This document shows, one piece after another, positions 45,957 through 55,568 of a stretch of 64,000 bases of DNA. Below the pieces are notes generated by a model. The model saw only the letters and a list, made by a program, of their open reading frames with translations, ran no database searches and was not told the origin of the DNA. The translations under genes were made by a program, and so were the position numbers. Within the stretch, counting starts at the first letter, position 1. The number at the start of each line of letters is the position of its first letter. Source of the stretch: Legionella qingyii (GTDB lineage Bacteria > Pseudomonadota > Gammaproteobacteria > Legionellales > Legionellaceae); the NCBI RefSeq assembly GCF_003184185.1, contig NZ_QHJG01000026.1, positions 4,538 to 68,537 of the forward strand, in the 5' to 3' direction.

Positions 45957-46328
45957 CTATTTTTGTAACGAATATCCTTCATCAAGCCAGCCTTGTACTC
46001 CAGTTTCCAATGATAAGACATTTGTATAACCCATTTTTTGTAAGTTTTCTGCAACCAAGGCACATCGAAAACCTCCACTACAATATACAACGACTTGGGA
46101 ACTTAGGTCCGGAATTTTTTTCTCAATATCTCGTTCAATAACTCCTTTGCTTAAGTGAATTGCAGTTGGAATATAGCCTGTATCCCATTCATTAAGCTCG
46201 CGCACATCAATGAGATGCATCGGTTCATGGCGGTCAAGTTTTTCTTTTAATGCTTTTGGAGTTATTTCTTTAATTCGACTTTTGGATTCAGCAACCAATT
46301 TTAAAAATCCTTGCGCATGCTGTTTCAT
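45957..46328 (-). CDS. rhodanese-like sulfurtransferase domain protein
   Basis: 123 residues, a single rhodanese domain: LIDVRELNEWDTGYIPTAIHL, active-site loop YCSGGFRCA with catalytic C83 and LETGVQGWLDEGY at the end. It starts with ATG after AGGAGAGGG. Cytosolic. Probably carries persulfide sulfur for an unknown partner. Monocistronic by position. Confidence 0.9.
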   Translation of the reverse strand: MKQHAQGFLKLVAESKSRIKEITPKALKEKLDRHEPMHLIDVRELNEWDTGYIPTAIHLSKGVIERDIEKKIPDLSSQVVVYCSGGFRCALVAENLQKMGYTNVLSLETGVQGWLDEGYSLQK

Positions 46329-46490
46329 TTCCCTCTCCTAACGTTAAGTTTTATCTTATGTTCCATAATTTATTGCAATTTTTAATCTCTATTTACATAC
46401 ATTCCCAGCAAGAACAATATTTACACTTAATGCTATAATTATAATCAAAGAATCTAAGTTCGATTATTTTAAATCGTTGGAGTGTTCTTG

Positions 46491-47606
46491 ATGAAAGCAA
46501 AACAATTTTTTAGCCATGTAAGGCAACCTCGCAAAGGTGAGTACTCATACTCCAATGTTGTATTAGATTATCTAAATACTCGACAAAGTTCAATTTTAAA
46601 AGATTTTAAAGCGGTTTATAAAACAAATTTGCATTCGAGGCATGATACATTTCCAAATTTTGTTGCACATCTAGAAAAGAACAATAAAAAAAATCTGATA
46701 TTTAGAGGTATGAGCAATAATGAAGTAGCCGATTTTCTAAAAATGAAAAAGTTTTTATGCGCACCCAGCAAAAAGAAACAAGATCATTATAACATTCCTG
46801 AACATGTTATTCTTAATAACACAACCAGATTTGGTTCGTTTACACCCTCATTACAAGTTGGTGGAACTTATGCAAGTATGAGTACCATTGTACCCAGCAC
46901 CGGAGCAATTGTCACAACCAATCTGCCACCTTTTTTTGTTAATCCAAAAGAGATACTGGGTACTCACGAAGAGCTATATAAACGTTATAAAAAACGTTAT
47001 GACTTAGAAACTGAAATGCATACTGAATTCCAAGGGCTTACGGACGTTTTGGAAACGGCAGCAAAAAACATTGAAATTACTATGATTAGAAATTTTGGTA
47101 AAAAATATGTTGGATTAGGAATACACGATGTAAAACAAATTCATCTTCTAACAGTTCCAGGTCAATTATTATGTAATTGGACAAGCATCAAGACTCCTTT
47201 ACATGAAGTAAGCTTTGAAAATCCAGGATACAAACTTAGAGTTTGCTCTGTTAAAGTAGGTTTTGCAGAGCATGATGCTTATCTTGCTGATGAATTTGAG
47301 TTAGTTAATCAAAGAAATCGTGATATGGGACTTATTCCTCCTGATGGCAGAGTGATTACGATGCATGAAGCAAAATACTTAGCCAAATCTGGCATATTGG
47401 AAATACTTAACAGTATGTATGAAAATGATGATGAAACATATGTATTTTCACATGTACCGAGCAATATTCCAGTTAACGATATGGACGCCATTCGAGATCA
47501 TATGATGAAAACAATTGAGGCATTACCTTACATGAGAAAAATAGGTCCTAAAATAGAAGAAATTACTGATGAGGAACCCCAAAAAGAAGGACCTGAACTA
47601 GGTTAA
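46491..47606 (+). CDS. hypothetical protein, effector candidate with an ADP-ribosyltransferase-like arginine motif
   Basis: 371 residues from the ATG at 46491 (GGAG eight bases upstream). NLIFRGMSNNEVADFL (about 70-85) resembles the first, arginine-containing strand of mono-ADP-ribosyltransferases, and GGTYASMSTIVPSTGAIV (about 123-140) could be an STS-like strand; a clear ExE was not found, so the fold is uncertain. The C-terminus is strongly acidic (EEITDEEPQKEGPELG), a pattern like the E-block of Dot/Icm substrates. No signal peptide or membrane segment. Effector status is inference from the tail and the absence of housekeeping homologues I recognise. Confidence 0.6.
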   Translation: MKAKQFFSHVRQPRKGEYSYSNVVLDYLNTRQSSILKDFKAVYKTNLHSRHDTFPNFVAHLEKNNKKNLIFRGMSNNEVADFLKMKKFLCAPSKKKQDHYNIPEHVILNNTTRFGSFTPSLQVGGTYASMSTIVPSTGAIVTTNLPPFFVNPKEILGTHEELYKRYKKRYDLETEMHTEFQGLTDVLETAAKNIEITMIRNFGKKYVGLGIHDVKQIHLLTVPGQLLCNWTSIKTPLHEVSFENPGYKLRVCSVKVGFAEHDAYLADEFELVNQRNRDMGLIPPDGRVITMHEAKYLAKSGILEILNSMYENDDETYVFSHVPSNIPVNDMDAIRDHMMKTIEALPYMRKIGPKIEEITDEEPQKEGPELG

Positions 47607-47685
47607 TTTATATAAGCTCATACTACAGGCTAATGATCAAGTAACGAGTAGGAGTTTTTCGTTATAGAATATCCTTGGATTTTTA

Positions 47686-47744
47686 GGGACTGTTGCCAAT
47701 TCACCTCGCCGCCGAAGTGCCCCAGATGAGTTGGCAACATTCCC
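47686..47744. repeat. imperfect inverted repeat between convergent genes
   Basis: GGGACTGTTGCCAATTCA (47686-47703) and TGAGTTGGCAACATTCCC (47727-47744) are complementary over 18 bp with two mismatches, around a GC-rich loop (CCTCGCCGCCGAAGTGCC). It may be a bidirectional terminator or a short mobile-repeat relic; GC content is well above the surroundings. Confidence 0.5.
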
Positions 47745-47757
47745 TGGGATTTGATTT

Positions 47758-48222
47758 TTAAATAGATAATATTTTTTTTAGCACAATTGCATCTTCAACA
47801 TGGTTATTTTCTATATAGTAAGCTGGTTTAATTTCAATTTGTTCAAATCCCATGCTTTTATAAAGATGTAATGCTGCTTTATTACTAGGTCTCACTTCAA
47901 GAACCACATAATCAATATGCTGTGATTCAATTAATGAATGCAGTACTCTTTCTAAGAACTGCCGCCCATAACCTTTTGATTGAAAAGATTTAGCTATACA
48001 GAAATTTAAAATATGGCAGCTCTTATTACTATGTCTAGAAATAATATAACCACCAATAATTAGACTATTTTCAACATCTACTTCAAATACACGACAATCA
48101 TACCCTACACGTACACAATCCCTTAAAATGTCCCTATACCAAGGAGCAATATGAACATCTTTTTCAATTGCATAAACTTTATCAATATCTGATTCATTCA
48201 TGCTGCGAATATTAAGTGTCAT
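47758..48222 (-). CDS. GNAT-family N-acetyltransferase (RimI-like)
   Basis: 154 residues from the ATG at 48222, where GGAG lies eight bases upstream. The frame extends upstream to 48438, but that part translates a repeat element and should not be coding. GNAT features: MTLNIRSMNESDIDKVYAIEK start, the acetyl-CoA loop SFQSKGYGRQFLERVL and the C-terminal EVRPSNKAALHLYKSMGFEQIEIKPAYY, all close to RimI, which acetylates ribosomal protein S18. C-terminal residues differ, so the target is uncertain. Confidence 0.83.
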   Translation of the reverse strand: MTLNIRSMNESDIDKVYAIEKDVHIAPWYRDILRDCVRVGYDCRVFEVDVENSLIIGGYIISRHSNKSCHILNFCIAKSFQSKGYGRQFLERVLHSLIESQHIDYVVLEVRPSNKAALHLYKSMGFEQIEIKPAYYIENNHVEDAIVLKKILSI

Positions 48223-48334
48223 CCTTGTCACTCCTAAACAAATAATCATACCCCGGTAATGAAGTGCTGTCCCGGTGATTATTGCAATAATTTTCCATGT
48301 TGCGTCGCCCGTACTGCTATTAAGTTCAAGATTT

Positions 48335-48450
48335 TTGTCACCCCGCAAAGGCTCTAAAAATGGATCTCCGCATTCGCGGAGATGACAAAGAGTATAGTCC
48401 AAATCACTTAACTTAATGGCAGCACCACTTCGCTGCACCCAGATTGTGTA
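48335..48450. repeat. REP-like repeats between the acetyltransferase and lpdA
   Basis: A perfect hairpin ATCTCCGC-ATTC-GCGGAGAT (48364-48383) flanked by CCCCGCAAAGGCT and GATGACAAAG has the look of common proteobacterial REP sequences. Just downstream CACTTCGCTGCACCCAG (48427-48443) is the half-arm of the Legionella-type repeat at 29022. It probably also stabilises or ends the lpdA transcript. Confidence 0.6.
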
Positions 48451-48457
48451 TTACATA

Positions 48458-49888
48458 CTATTCATTAGTTTTTTTCTTTTTTGGCAAATATAGATCAGTA
48501 ATTGTTCCTTCAAATGCCTCCGCAGCTTGAGCAATAGTCTCAGAAAGTGTCGGATGAGGATGTATTGTTAAAGCAATATCTTCAACATCACAACACATTT
48601 CAATAGCTAATGCCGCTTCAGCTATTAAGTCACCGGCATTAATTCCAACAATTCCTGCACCTAATATTCGATTCGTATCAGGGCAGAACAATAATTTAGT
48701 CATCCCTTCTTCACGCCCCATACTAAGAGCACGACCACTTGCAGCCCAGGGGAAAGTAGCCTTTTCATAACGTATACTTTTTTCTTTAGCTTCTTTTTCA
48801 GTTAGACCCGCCCAAGCAATCTCTGGATCGGTATAAGCGACACTTGCAATACACTTAGGGTCAAAGTAATGTTTTTTACCCGCAATAACTTCCGCAGCAA
48901 CTTTTCCTTCAGGAATTGCTTTATGTGCGAGCATTGGTTGTCCAACAACGTCACCAATAGCAAAAATATGTGATACATTCGTCCTTTGTTGATTGTCTAC
49001 TTTGATAAAACCACGCTCATCAACTTTTATTCCAGCTTTTTCTGCATCAATTGCACCACCATTAGGTTTTCTACCAACAGCAACAAGAACCTGTTGAAAA
49101 CAAAGTGGCTTGTCTGTTGCATGTTCACCTTCCATTGAGACATAAATACCATCTTTTTTGGCTTCAACGGCAGTTACTTTGGTTTTCAAAAGGAATTTAA
49201 CACCCTTCTTCTGCATGCGTTTTTGCAAAACATTAACCAAATCAAAATCAGCACCTGGGATCAATTGATCCATAAATTCAACAACAGTTACTTCAACACC
49301 TAAAGATGCATAAACTGTAGCCATTTCCAGACCAATAATTCCTCCACCCAAAACCAACAAATTTCCTTTAATATCAGCAAGTTCTAAAGCACCTGTTGAA
49401 CTAAAAATTCGTTTATCTTCGGGAATAAAAGGTAAGTTAATGGATTCAGAACCTACTGCAATGATTGCATTTTCGAATTCAACGTCCACTGCCCCATCTT
49501 TAGTAGCGACAGTTACTTGATGCGTACCTGAAAACTTACCTAAACCTGTAACGACTTCGACTTTACGCTGTTTTGCTAATGTCTTCAAACCACCTGTTAA
49601 TTTGGATACTACTGAATTTTTCCATGCAACGATTTTTTTACTATCCAACTTGGGTTTTCCAAAGCTAACACCTTGTTCGGACATTTCATGAGCTTCATCA
49701 ACAACTTTTGCAATATGCAATAATGCCTTGGAAGGGATGCAACCTACGTTCAAGCAAACACCACCTAGTGAATCATAACGCTCGACCAATACTACCTTTT
49801 TTCCCAAATCTGCTGCTCTAAATGCCGCTGTGTATCCACCAGGGCCGCTTCCTAATACAACGACATCTGCTTTTATTTTGTTAGCCAT
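48458..49888 (-). CDS. lpdA: dihydrolipoyl dehydrogenase (E3)
   Basis: 476 residues from the ATG at 49888 with GAGG upstream. FAD/NAD flavoprotein that reoxidises dihydrolipoyl groups of pyruvate and 2-oxoglutarate dehydrogenases. Seen: GSGPGGYTAAFRA (FAD), redox disulfide GGVCLNVGCIPSKA, NAD site LGGGIIGLEMATVYASLG, FAIGDVVGQPMLAHKA and the dimer-interface HPHPTLSE with the catalytic His-Glu pair. Last gene of aceE-aceF-lpdA, 34 bp after aceF. Confidence 0.95.
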   Translation of the reverse strand: MANKIKADVVVLGSGPGGYTAAFRAADLGKKVVLVERYDSLGGVCLNVGCIPSKALLHIAKVVDEAHEMSEQGVSFGKPKLDSKKIVAWKNSVVSKLTGGLKTLAKQRKVEVVTGLGKFSGTHQVTVATKDGAVDVEFENAIIAVGSESINLPFIPEDKRIFSSTGALELADIKGNLLVLGGGIIGLEMATVYASLGVEVTVVEFMDQLIPGADFDLVNVLQKRMQKKGVKFLLKTKVTAVEAKKDGIYVSMEGEHATDKPLCFQQVLVAVGRKPNGGAIDAEKAGIKVDERGFIKVDNQQRTNVSHIFAIGDVVGQPMLAHKAIPEGKVAAEVIAGKKHYFDPKCIASVAYTDPEIAWAGLTEKEAKEKSIRYEKATFPWAASGRALSMGREEGMTKLLFCPDTNRILGAGIVGINAGDLIAEAALAIEMCCDVEDIALTIHPHPTLSETIAQAAEAFEGTITDLYLPKKKKTNE

Positions 49889-49922
49889 TACAAGCCTCTT
49901 CAATTAGATATTATAAAAAAAA

Positions 49923-51548
49923 TTAGAGTAAAATTCGTCTTATATCACTTAAGCAATCGCAAATAAAACGAGTAAAACGCGCCGCCTCAGCCCCATCTAT
50001 AACACGATGATCATAAGAGAGAGACAAAGGCAGCATTAACCTTGGTTGGAAGGTACCATTTTCATAGACGGGTTTTATTTCCGAGCGAGATAATCCAAGG
50101 ATAGCTACTTCAGGACTATTCACTATAGGTGTAAATGCTGTACCACCAATTCCACCTAAGCTGGAAATAGTAAAGCATCCTCCTGACATATCTGTTGGCA
50201 TTAAGCCTTTATCTCGGGCTTTGGTACTTAAACGTGTCATTTCAGCCGCAATTTCAGCAACAGTTAACTTATCGACATTTTTGATAACAGGGACAACCAA
50301 ACCGTTCGGTGTTTCTACAGCAATACCTATATTGCAATATTTTTTATAAATAAGATTGGCGCCAGTGGCATCTAAAGATGCATTAAATTGAGGGAATGTT
50401 TTTAATGCTTTACTGACTACGGCACAAACGAATGCCAGCAATGTCAGTTTATATCCTTTTTCTTTAGCATGCTCTGATTCAGATTTCCTGAATGCTTCAA
50501 CATTGGTAATGTCTGCTGCATCAAACTGGGTGACATGAGGGATTGTTATCCAAGATCGATGAACATTAACTCCAGTAAGCCTTTTAATTTTATTAAGTGG
50601 CTTGGTTTCAATGTCACCAAATTGAGAAAAGTCAATTACGGGGTTAGGTGGAATGCCAAAAGAACCTTGATTTGGTTGTTCGCTAAGACGCCTTTTCACA
50701 TAAGCTTGTACATCTTCTTTAGTAATACGATCTTTACGACCACTACCTTTAACTTCCGCCAGATTCACACCAAATTCTCGAGCTAAGCGTCTTACTGCAG
50801 GGCCTGCAGCAATTAATTTTGAAGAATCTACTTGCTCAGTAAGAACTGGTTGCTGGGAAGTTGCTTCGATTTTATTAAACTCTATTGCGCTTGATGTTTC
50901 AGGAGAACTTGCTGGCTTCTGCTCAGCTGCAGGCGCTATTTTTTCTTCCGCTTGCGAGCCATTTTCTGTAGCAACTAAAAGAATCAAATCACCTTCAGAT
51001 ACCTTATCACCTACTTTAACATTTAGTTTAGTAACTTTTCCTGATACCGGTGAAGGAATCTCCATACTGGCTTTATCTGATTCCAAAGTAATGAGTGGGG
51101 TATCCACCTCAATTTGCTCCCCAACTTCAACCATTACCTCAATCACGTCAACATGGCTTGCGCCACCTATATCGGGAATTTTAACTTCCTTTACCTGTTC
51201 AGATTTCTTTTCTTGTGAAACCATAGGCTCATTTTTCTCAACATTGACAGGTTCTATTTTAGAAGCTTGAGCTTGAATTTCATTTTCTTTTTCAATATTC
51301 GCTTTTTCTTCAATTGTGGCAAAAAGAATCACATCACCTTCAGATACTTTATCACCTACTTTAATATTCAGTTTTGTGACTTTCCCAGCAACTGGAGAAG
51401 GAATTTCCATGCTAGCTTTATCTGATTCTAAAGTAACGAGTGGAGTATCAACTTCTACTTGATCTCCTACTTGAACCATTATTTCAATCACATCAACCTG
51501 AGTCGCTCCACCAATATCAGGAATCTTAACTTCTATTTCGTTTGACAT
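49923..51548 (-). CDS. aceF: pyruvate dehydrogenase E2, dihydrolipoyl acetyltransferase
   Basis: 541 residues from the ATG at 51548, preceded by GAGGAAAG. Two near-identical lipoyl domains (about 1-75 and 118-195), each with ESDKASMEIPSP around the lipoylated Lys, are separated by an Ala/Glu/Lys-rich hinge. A peripheral subunit-binding domain follows (AAGPAVRRLAREFGVNLAEVKGSG), then the catalytic domain with SYDHRVIDGAEAARF (His). E. coli has three lipoyl domains; two is common elsewhere. Central core of the PDH complex, between aceE and lpdA. LipB encoded at 59505 makes its cofactor. Confidence 0.95.
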   Translation of the reverse strand: MSNEIEVKIPDIGGATQVDVIEIMVQVGDQVEVDTPLVTLESDKASMEIPSPVAGKVTKLNIKVGDKVSEGDVILFATIEEKANIEKENEIQAQASKIEPVNVEKNEPMVSQEKKSEQVKEVKIPDIGGASHVDVIEVMVEVGEQIEVDTPLITLESDKASMEIPSPVSGKVTKLNVKVGDKVSEGDLILLVATENGSQAEEKIAPAAEQKPASSPETSSAIEFNKIEATSQQPVLTEQVDSSKLIAAGPAVRRLAREFGVNLAEVKGSGRKDRITKEDVQAYVKRRLSEQPNQGSFGIPPNPVIDFSQFGDIETKPLNKIKRLTGVNVHRSWITIPHVTQFDAADITNVEAFRKSESEHAKEKGYKLTLLAFVCAVVSKALKTFPQFNASLDATGANLIYKKYCNIGIAVETPNGLVVPVIKNVDKLTVAEIAAEMTRLSTKARDKGLMPTDMSGGCFTISSLGGIGGTAFTPIVNSPEVAILGLSRSEIKPVYENGTFQPRLMLPLSLSYDHRVIDGAEAARFTRFICDCLSDIRRILL

Positions 51549-51674
51549 GTCTTTCCTCAAAAGGTTACTCAGTGTATTCAAATCATGACTGTGTTGGAAA
51601 CATACCTAAGCGATTACTGTATGTTCCAATACAATCACAACCTGGATTACTAAGCCTACTATATACTTTTAATT

Positions 51675-54338
51675 CTAATGATTAACCGGATTTAATTTAT
51701 CAGGATTAATGTTATAGCGCTTCATGGCATCCACAACTTTGGATTTATCGATACTGCCCTCAGCGACTAAAGCATTCAATGCCGCTAGAACGATAAATTT
51801 AGCATCTACTTCAAAGAAATGACGTAAACGTTCTCTCGTATCACTTCTTCCATAACCATCAGTACCCAAAGTTATATAGTGATTAGGTACAAACGGTCTA
51901 ATTTGATCTGCATAAATTCTTAAATAATCTGTTGCAGCAATCACAGGTCCTGGTCTACCTTCTAATTGAGTTGTAACATAACTTTTTTGTTCCTTTTCCT
52001 TAGGATGCATTGCATTATAGCGTTCCACAGCTAAACCATCCCTTCTTAATTCATTAAAGCTTGTAACACTCCAAATATCTGCAGTCACACCATAATCATC
52101 TTTTAACATTTGTGCTGCTTTAATTACTTCACGCAGAATGGTACCACTTCCCATTAGCTGTACATGTTGTTTCGATTTCTTCTTGGTTTCTTGCAATACA
52201 TACATTCCTTTAATGATTCCCTCTTCAACCCCTTTTGGCATATCTGGATGCATGTAGTTTTCATTCATTACTGTAATGTAATAAAAAATATTTTCCTGCT
52301 TCTCATACATACGATACAAACCGTTTTGAATGATCACAGCAAGTTCATAAGCATAAGTAGGATCATAAGAGACACAATTTGGAATTGTTGAAGCGTATAA
52401 ATGACTATGTCCATCTTGATGTTGTAACCCTTCGCCAGCAAGTGTTGTTCGTCCAGCAGTTCCGCCTAATAGAAATCCTCTGGCCTGCATATCCCCTGCA
52501 GCCCATGCCAAATCGCCAATACGTTGAAATCCAAACATTGAATAATAAATATAAAATGGGATCATAGCCAATTTGTTCGAACTGTAAGAGGTCGCTGCGG
52601 CAATCCACGAGCAAAAAGCTCCTGCCTCATTAATTCCTTCCTCAAGAATTTGTCCATCTTTTGCTTCACGATAAAACATGACTTGTTCATGATCTACCGG
52701 TGTATAAAGTTGACCAACTGGAGAATAAATACCGATTTGTCTAAATAAACCTTCCATCCCAAAAGTTCTACATTCATCAGGAACGATTGGAACGATACGT
52801 GAACCGATTTCCTTACTTCTCAACAAGGTTGAAAGAATACGCACAAATGCCATCGTTGTTGAAATTTCACGGTCACCTAACCCTTTGGTAACTGCTGAAA
52901 ACTCAGCTAGGTCAGGAGCCTTTAGAGGATCAACTTTGGTAGTGCGTGAGGGCAAATACCCGCCCAACATTTCTCTTTGTTTTTTAATATATTTAATTTC
53001 GGGACTATCATCTGCAGGTTTATAAAATGGTATTTCTGCAATTTGGTCATCACTGATAGGAATACTAAATCGATCTCTGAATGCCTTCAGTTGATCCACA
53101 GTCATCTTCTTTTGCTGGTGGGTAATATTTTGACCTTCACCAGCTGCTCCCATTCCATAGCCTTTAATTGTTTTTGCTAAAATAACCGTTGGCGATCCTT
53201 TATGTTCCACAGCTTTAGCATAGGCAGCATAAACTTTTTGAGGATCATGGCCACCTCGATTCAATCTCCAGATTTCTTCATCTGAATAATTCTCGACCAT
53301 TTTCTTTAATTCTGGATATTCATTAAAGAAATGTTGTCGGACATAGGCACCATTATTTGCTTTGTAAGCTTGATAGTCACCATCAACACACTCTTCCATG
53401 CGTTTTTGCAACCAGCCATCCTTATCACGCGCAAGCAATGGATCCCAGCGTCCACCCCAAATGACTTTAATTACATTCCAACCGGCACCACGGAATAATC
53501 CTTCTAGTTCTTGAATAATTTTGCCATTGCCACGTACTGGGCCATCAAGTCGCTGTAAATTACAATTCACAACAAAAATAAGATTATCAAGTTTTTCTCG
53601 TGCGGCAATGCTTAAAGCCCCTACTGACTCAGGCTCATCCATTTCACCATCACCAAGAAATGCCCATACTTTTCTATTTTCGTTATTAATTAACCCTCGA
53701 TTTTCTAGATATTTTAAAAATCGGGCTTGATAAATAGCTTGTAAAGGGCCTAATCCCATAGATACAGTAGGAAATTGCCAAAACTCACTCATCAACCAAG
53801 GATGTGGGTATGAAGATAAACCATCAACCTCTACTTCTTGTCTGAATTTACTTAATTGCTCTTCTGTCAGTCGTCCCTCAAGGAAGGCACGTGCGTAAAT
53901 ACCGGGGGAAGAATGACCTTGGATATATAGTAAATCACCGCCATGCTCACCATTTGGTCCTTTAAAAAAGTAATTAAAACCTGTTTCATACAAAGTAGAT
54001 GATGAAGCATAAGAGGCAATATGTCCACCTAGTTCAGGAGCATATTTTCCTGCACGCAATACCATTGCCACAGCATTCCAACGAATCAATGCGCTAATCC
54101 GTTTGCCAATACCTTCATCGGGAGGTATTTGCTTTTCTTCATGCAAATTAATGGTATTTCTGTAAGGTGTATTAATTGAACTGGCTAAGTTGACCCCTTC
54201 CGCATTCGCTTTATTAAGAAGCTGTTTTAAAAGAAAAGCTCCTCGTTGGGGACCATCATTGATTAATACAGCTTGCAGGGCATCCAGCCATTCACGTGTT
54301 TCTATAGGATCCAAATCTAAATTATTTTCATTTGCCAT
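51675..54338 (-). CDS. aceE: pyruvate dehydrogenase E1 component (homodimeric type)
   Basis: 887 residues, the usual AceE length. Thiamine-diphosphate enzyme decarboxylating pyruvate and acetylating E2 lipoate. Seen: HIASYASSSTLYETGFNYFF and QGHSSPGIYARAFLEGRL in the N-terminal TPP region, GDGEMDEPES followed by NLIFVVNCNLQRLDGPVRGN (the GDG-N TPP motif), and the transketolase-like central and C-terminal domains (EGLQHQDGHSHLYAS, GRSDTRERLRHFFEVD). GGGGAA precedes the ATG. First gene of the PDH operon; a 126-bp gap separates it from aceF. Confidence 0.96.
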   Translation of the reverse strand: MANENNLDLDPIETREWLDALQAVLINDGPQRGAFLLKQLLNKANAEGVNLASSINTPYRNTINLHEEKQIPPDEGIGKRISALIRWNAVAMVLRAGKYAPELGGHIASYASSSTLYETGFNYFFKGPNGEHGGDLLYIQGHSSPGIYARAFLEGRLTEEQLSKFRQEVEVDGLSSYPHPWLMSEFWQFPTVSMGLGPLQAIYQARFLKYLENRGLINNENRKVWAFLGDGEMDEPESVGALSIAAREKLDNLIFVVNCNLQRLDGPVRGNGKIIQELEGLFRGAGWNVIKVIWGGRWDPLLARDKDGWLQKRMEECVDGDYQAYKANNGAYVRQHFFNEYPELKKMVENYSDEEIWRLNRGGHDPQKVYAAYAKAVEHKGSPTVILAKTIKGYGMGAAGEGQNITHQQKKMTVDQLKAFRDRFSIPISDDQIAEIPFYKPADDSPEIKYIKKQREMLGGYLPSRTTKVDPLKAPDLAEFSAVTKGLGDREISTTMAFVRILSTLLRSKEIGSRIVPIVPDECRTFGMEGLFRQIGIYSPVGQLYTPVDHEQVMFYREAKDGQILEEGINEAGAFCSWIAAATSYSSNKLAMIPFYIYYSMFGFQRIGDLAWAAGDMQARGFLLGGTAGRTTLAGEGLQHQDGHSHLYASTIPNCVSYDPTYAYELAVIIQNGLYRMYEKQENIFYYITVMNENYMHPDMPKGVEEGIIKGMYVLQETKKKSKQHVQLMGSGTILREVIKAAQMLKDDYGVTADIWSVTSFNELRRDGLAVERYNAMHPKEKEQKSYVTTQLEGRPGPVIAATDYLRIYADQIRPFVPNHYITLGTDGYGRSDTRERLRHFFEVDAKFIVLAALNALVAEGSIDKSKVVDAMKRYNINPDKLNPVNH

Positions 54339-54365
54339 GAAAGTGTTCCCCGAAATCTATTAAAC

Positions 54366-54749
54366 TCAATAAGGTACAGCTTGTAATTTTTTTGGAATTA
54401 CACCCGTGCAACCTTTCTTACAAATTGTGAAATCTGATAAGCAATCACATGTTACTTTGCGGCATTGTAGTGGATCGCGGTAAGAATTCAACTCACGCAT
54501 CACCTTTTTGCCTTCAACTTTCCGCTCATGCACATATTTTGCAAAATTTTTTTCTGCTTCCCTTTGAGATGCATGGGAACATGTTGAGCAATTATTAACA
54601 CAATTTTGTCTACAAAAATCAAAATGTTGCACACAAGTCCTATTACATTGTTCTAATGTTTGGCCTTTTAGTGCATTTTGTTGCAATCCATGACAACCGC
54701 CAAGCAGTAATATTATAGTGCAACAAACTAGCCGCAAAAAAGAATTCAT
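54366..54749 (-). CDS. small cysteine-rich lipoprotein
   Basis: 127 residues from the ATG at 54749. A hydrophobic signal ending in the lipobox LLLGGC predicts a lipidated envelope protein. The mature part has about 14 cysteines in a CxxxC-rich pattern (CNRTCVQHFDFCRQNC, CSTCSH, CRKVTCDCLSDF, CKKGC), likely disulfide-bonded in the periplasm. Function unknown. Located just upstream of aceE on the same strand, but probably separate. Confidence 0.7.
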   Translation of the reverse strand: MNSFLRLVCCTIILLLGGCHGLQQNALKGQTLEQCNRTCVQHFDFCRQNCVNNCSTCSHASQREAEKNFAKYVHERKVEGKKVMRELNSYRDPLQCRKVTCDCLSDFTICKKGCTGVIPKKLQAVPY

Positions 54750-54815
54750 ATAGATAATATCCACAAAATTATTATGTAGCTTAACTACGTTAGCTCAATA
54801 CCACTGTTAACTCAT

Positions 54816-55565
54816 CTACAACCAGGTAATTAATGTAAATAAAGCAATAAAAACCAACATAACAATAATTGCATGTTCAACCAATCCCTCTGCTACTGGC
54901 ATAGGAATTTCTTCTGTTTCATTTGTTTTAACTGCTTGTAATCCACATTCACGTAACATGTCACTATTTACATCAGGTTTAGCAAGAAAGTAACTGGCGA
55001 ATAAAGAAAAACCTCGTTGGAAATTTCCCACAAGTAAAAAAAGTAATACGGTTATGCGAGCAGGAATCCATTCTAGCAAATCAGTAATTTCATTTGCTTG
55101 CTCACCGACGAAATGAATATCACGACATAAAGTAATCAATCGGTATGCCAATGCGCCAATAGGCCCAGCGATGATATACCAAAATACAAGAGAAAATAAT
55201 TGTCTATTGACTAAAATAAAATAGTCCCCTACGAGCTCTTGGTTGCTCTTGACTTCTGATTGTACTATTGGATAAAAAAGATTTTGAGGGCCAAGGCAAT
55301 AAAAGAAAATCACCAAACTTAAAAGAAATCCCATCAAACCAAATACTATAGGATGCAGTAATAGATAAATGATGGATACAAGCAGTAAAATAGGCACTAT
55401 CATTAACGCCAAGAGCGCCCATGGATTATTAAGAACACTATGCTTATCGCCTACATTTTTGATTTTTTGACAATAATCTGAAAACCAATAAAATCGCTGG
55501 TAGGAAATAGAGTGAATCAAAAAACGTTCACTTAATAAACACAATAATATTACTAATAATTTCAT
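54816..55565 (-). CDS. ampE: AmpE-like regulatory inner-membrane protein
   Basis: 249 residues with about five membrane helices. Starts MKLLVILLCLLSERFLIH, the AmpE/CobD-like opening (L..L..ER), followed by YWFSDYCQKI and a conserved cytosolic region GDYFILVNRQLFSLVFWYIIAGPIGALAYRL then EWIPARITVLLFLLVGNF. AmpE is linked to AmpD-controlled beta-lactamase signalling in enterics, but ampD is not beside it here. It begins 3 bp after the antiporter stop, so translation is coupled. Moderately confident. Confidence 0.75.
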   Translation of the reverse strand: MKLLVILLCLLSERFLIHSISYQRFYWFSDYCQKIKNVGDKHSVLNNPWALLALMIVPILLLVSIIYLLLHPIVFGLMGFLLSLVIFFYCLGPQNLFYPIVQSEVKSNQELVGDYFILVNRQLFSLVFWYIIAGPIGALAYRLITLCRDIHFVGEQANEITDLLEWIPARITVLLFLLVGNFQRGFSLFASYFLAKPDVNSDMLRECGLQAVKTNETEEIPMPVAEGLVEHAIIVMLVFIALFTLITWL

Positions 55566-55568
55566 TAT

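Noticed and set aside
45887..46090. Minus-strand 67-codon frame inside the rhodanese gene
   Set aside because: Different frame from a well-supported rhodanese domain, so it is a shadow.
46430..46490. Possible PmrA box upstream of the 46491 gene (CTTAAT near TATAAT)
   Set aside because: Only one half-site is present; the base block 11 bp away does not match, and -10 spacing differs from the other three boxes.
48223..48438. Upstream extension of the acetyltransferase frame
   Set aside because: It translates REP-like and dispersed repeat DNA; the ATG at 48222 has a good ribosome site and begins the conserved GNAT domain.
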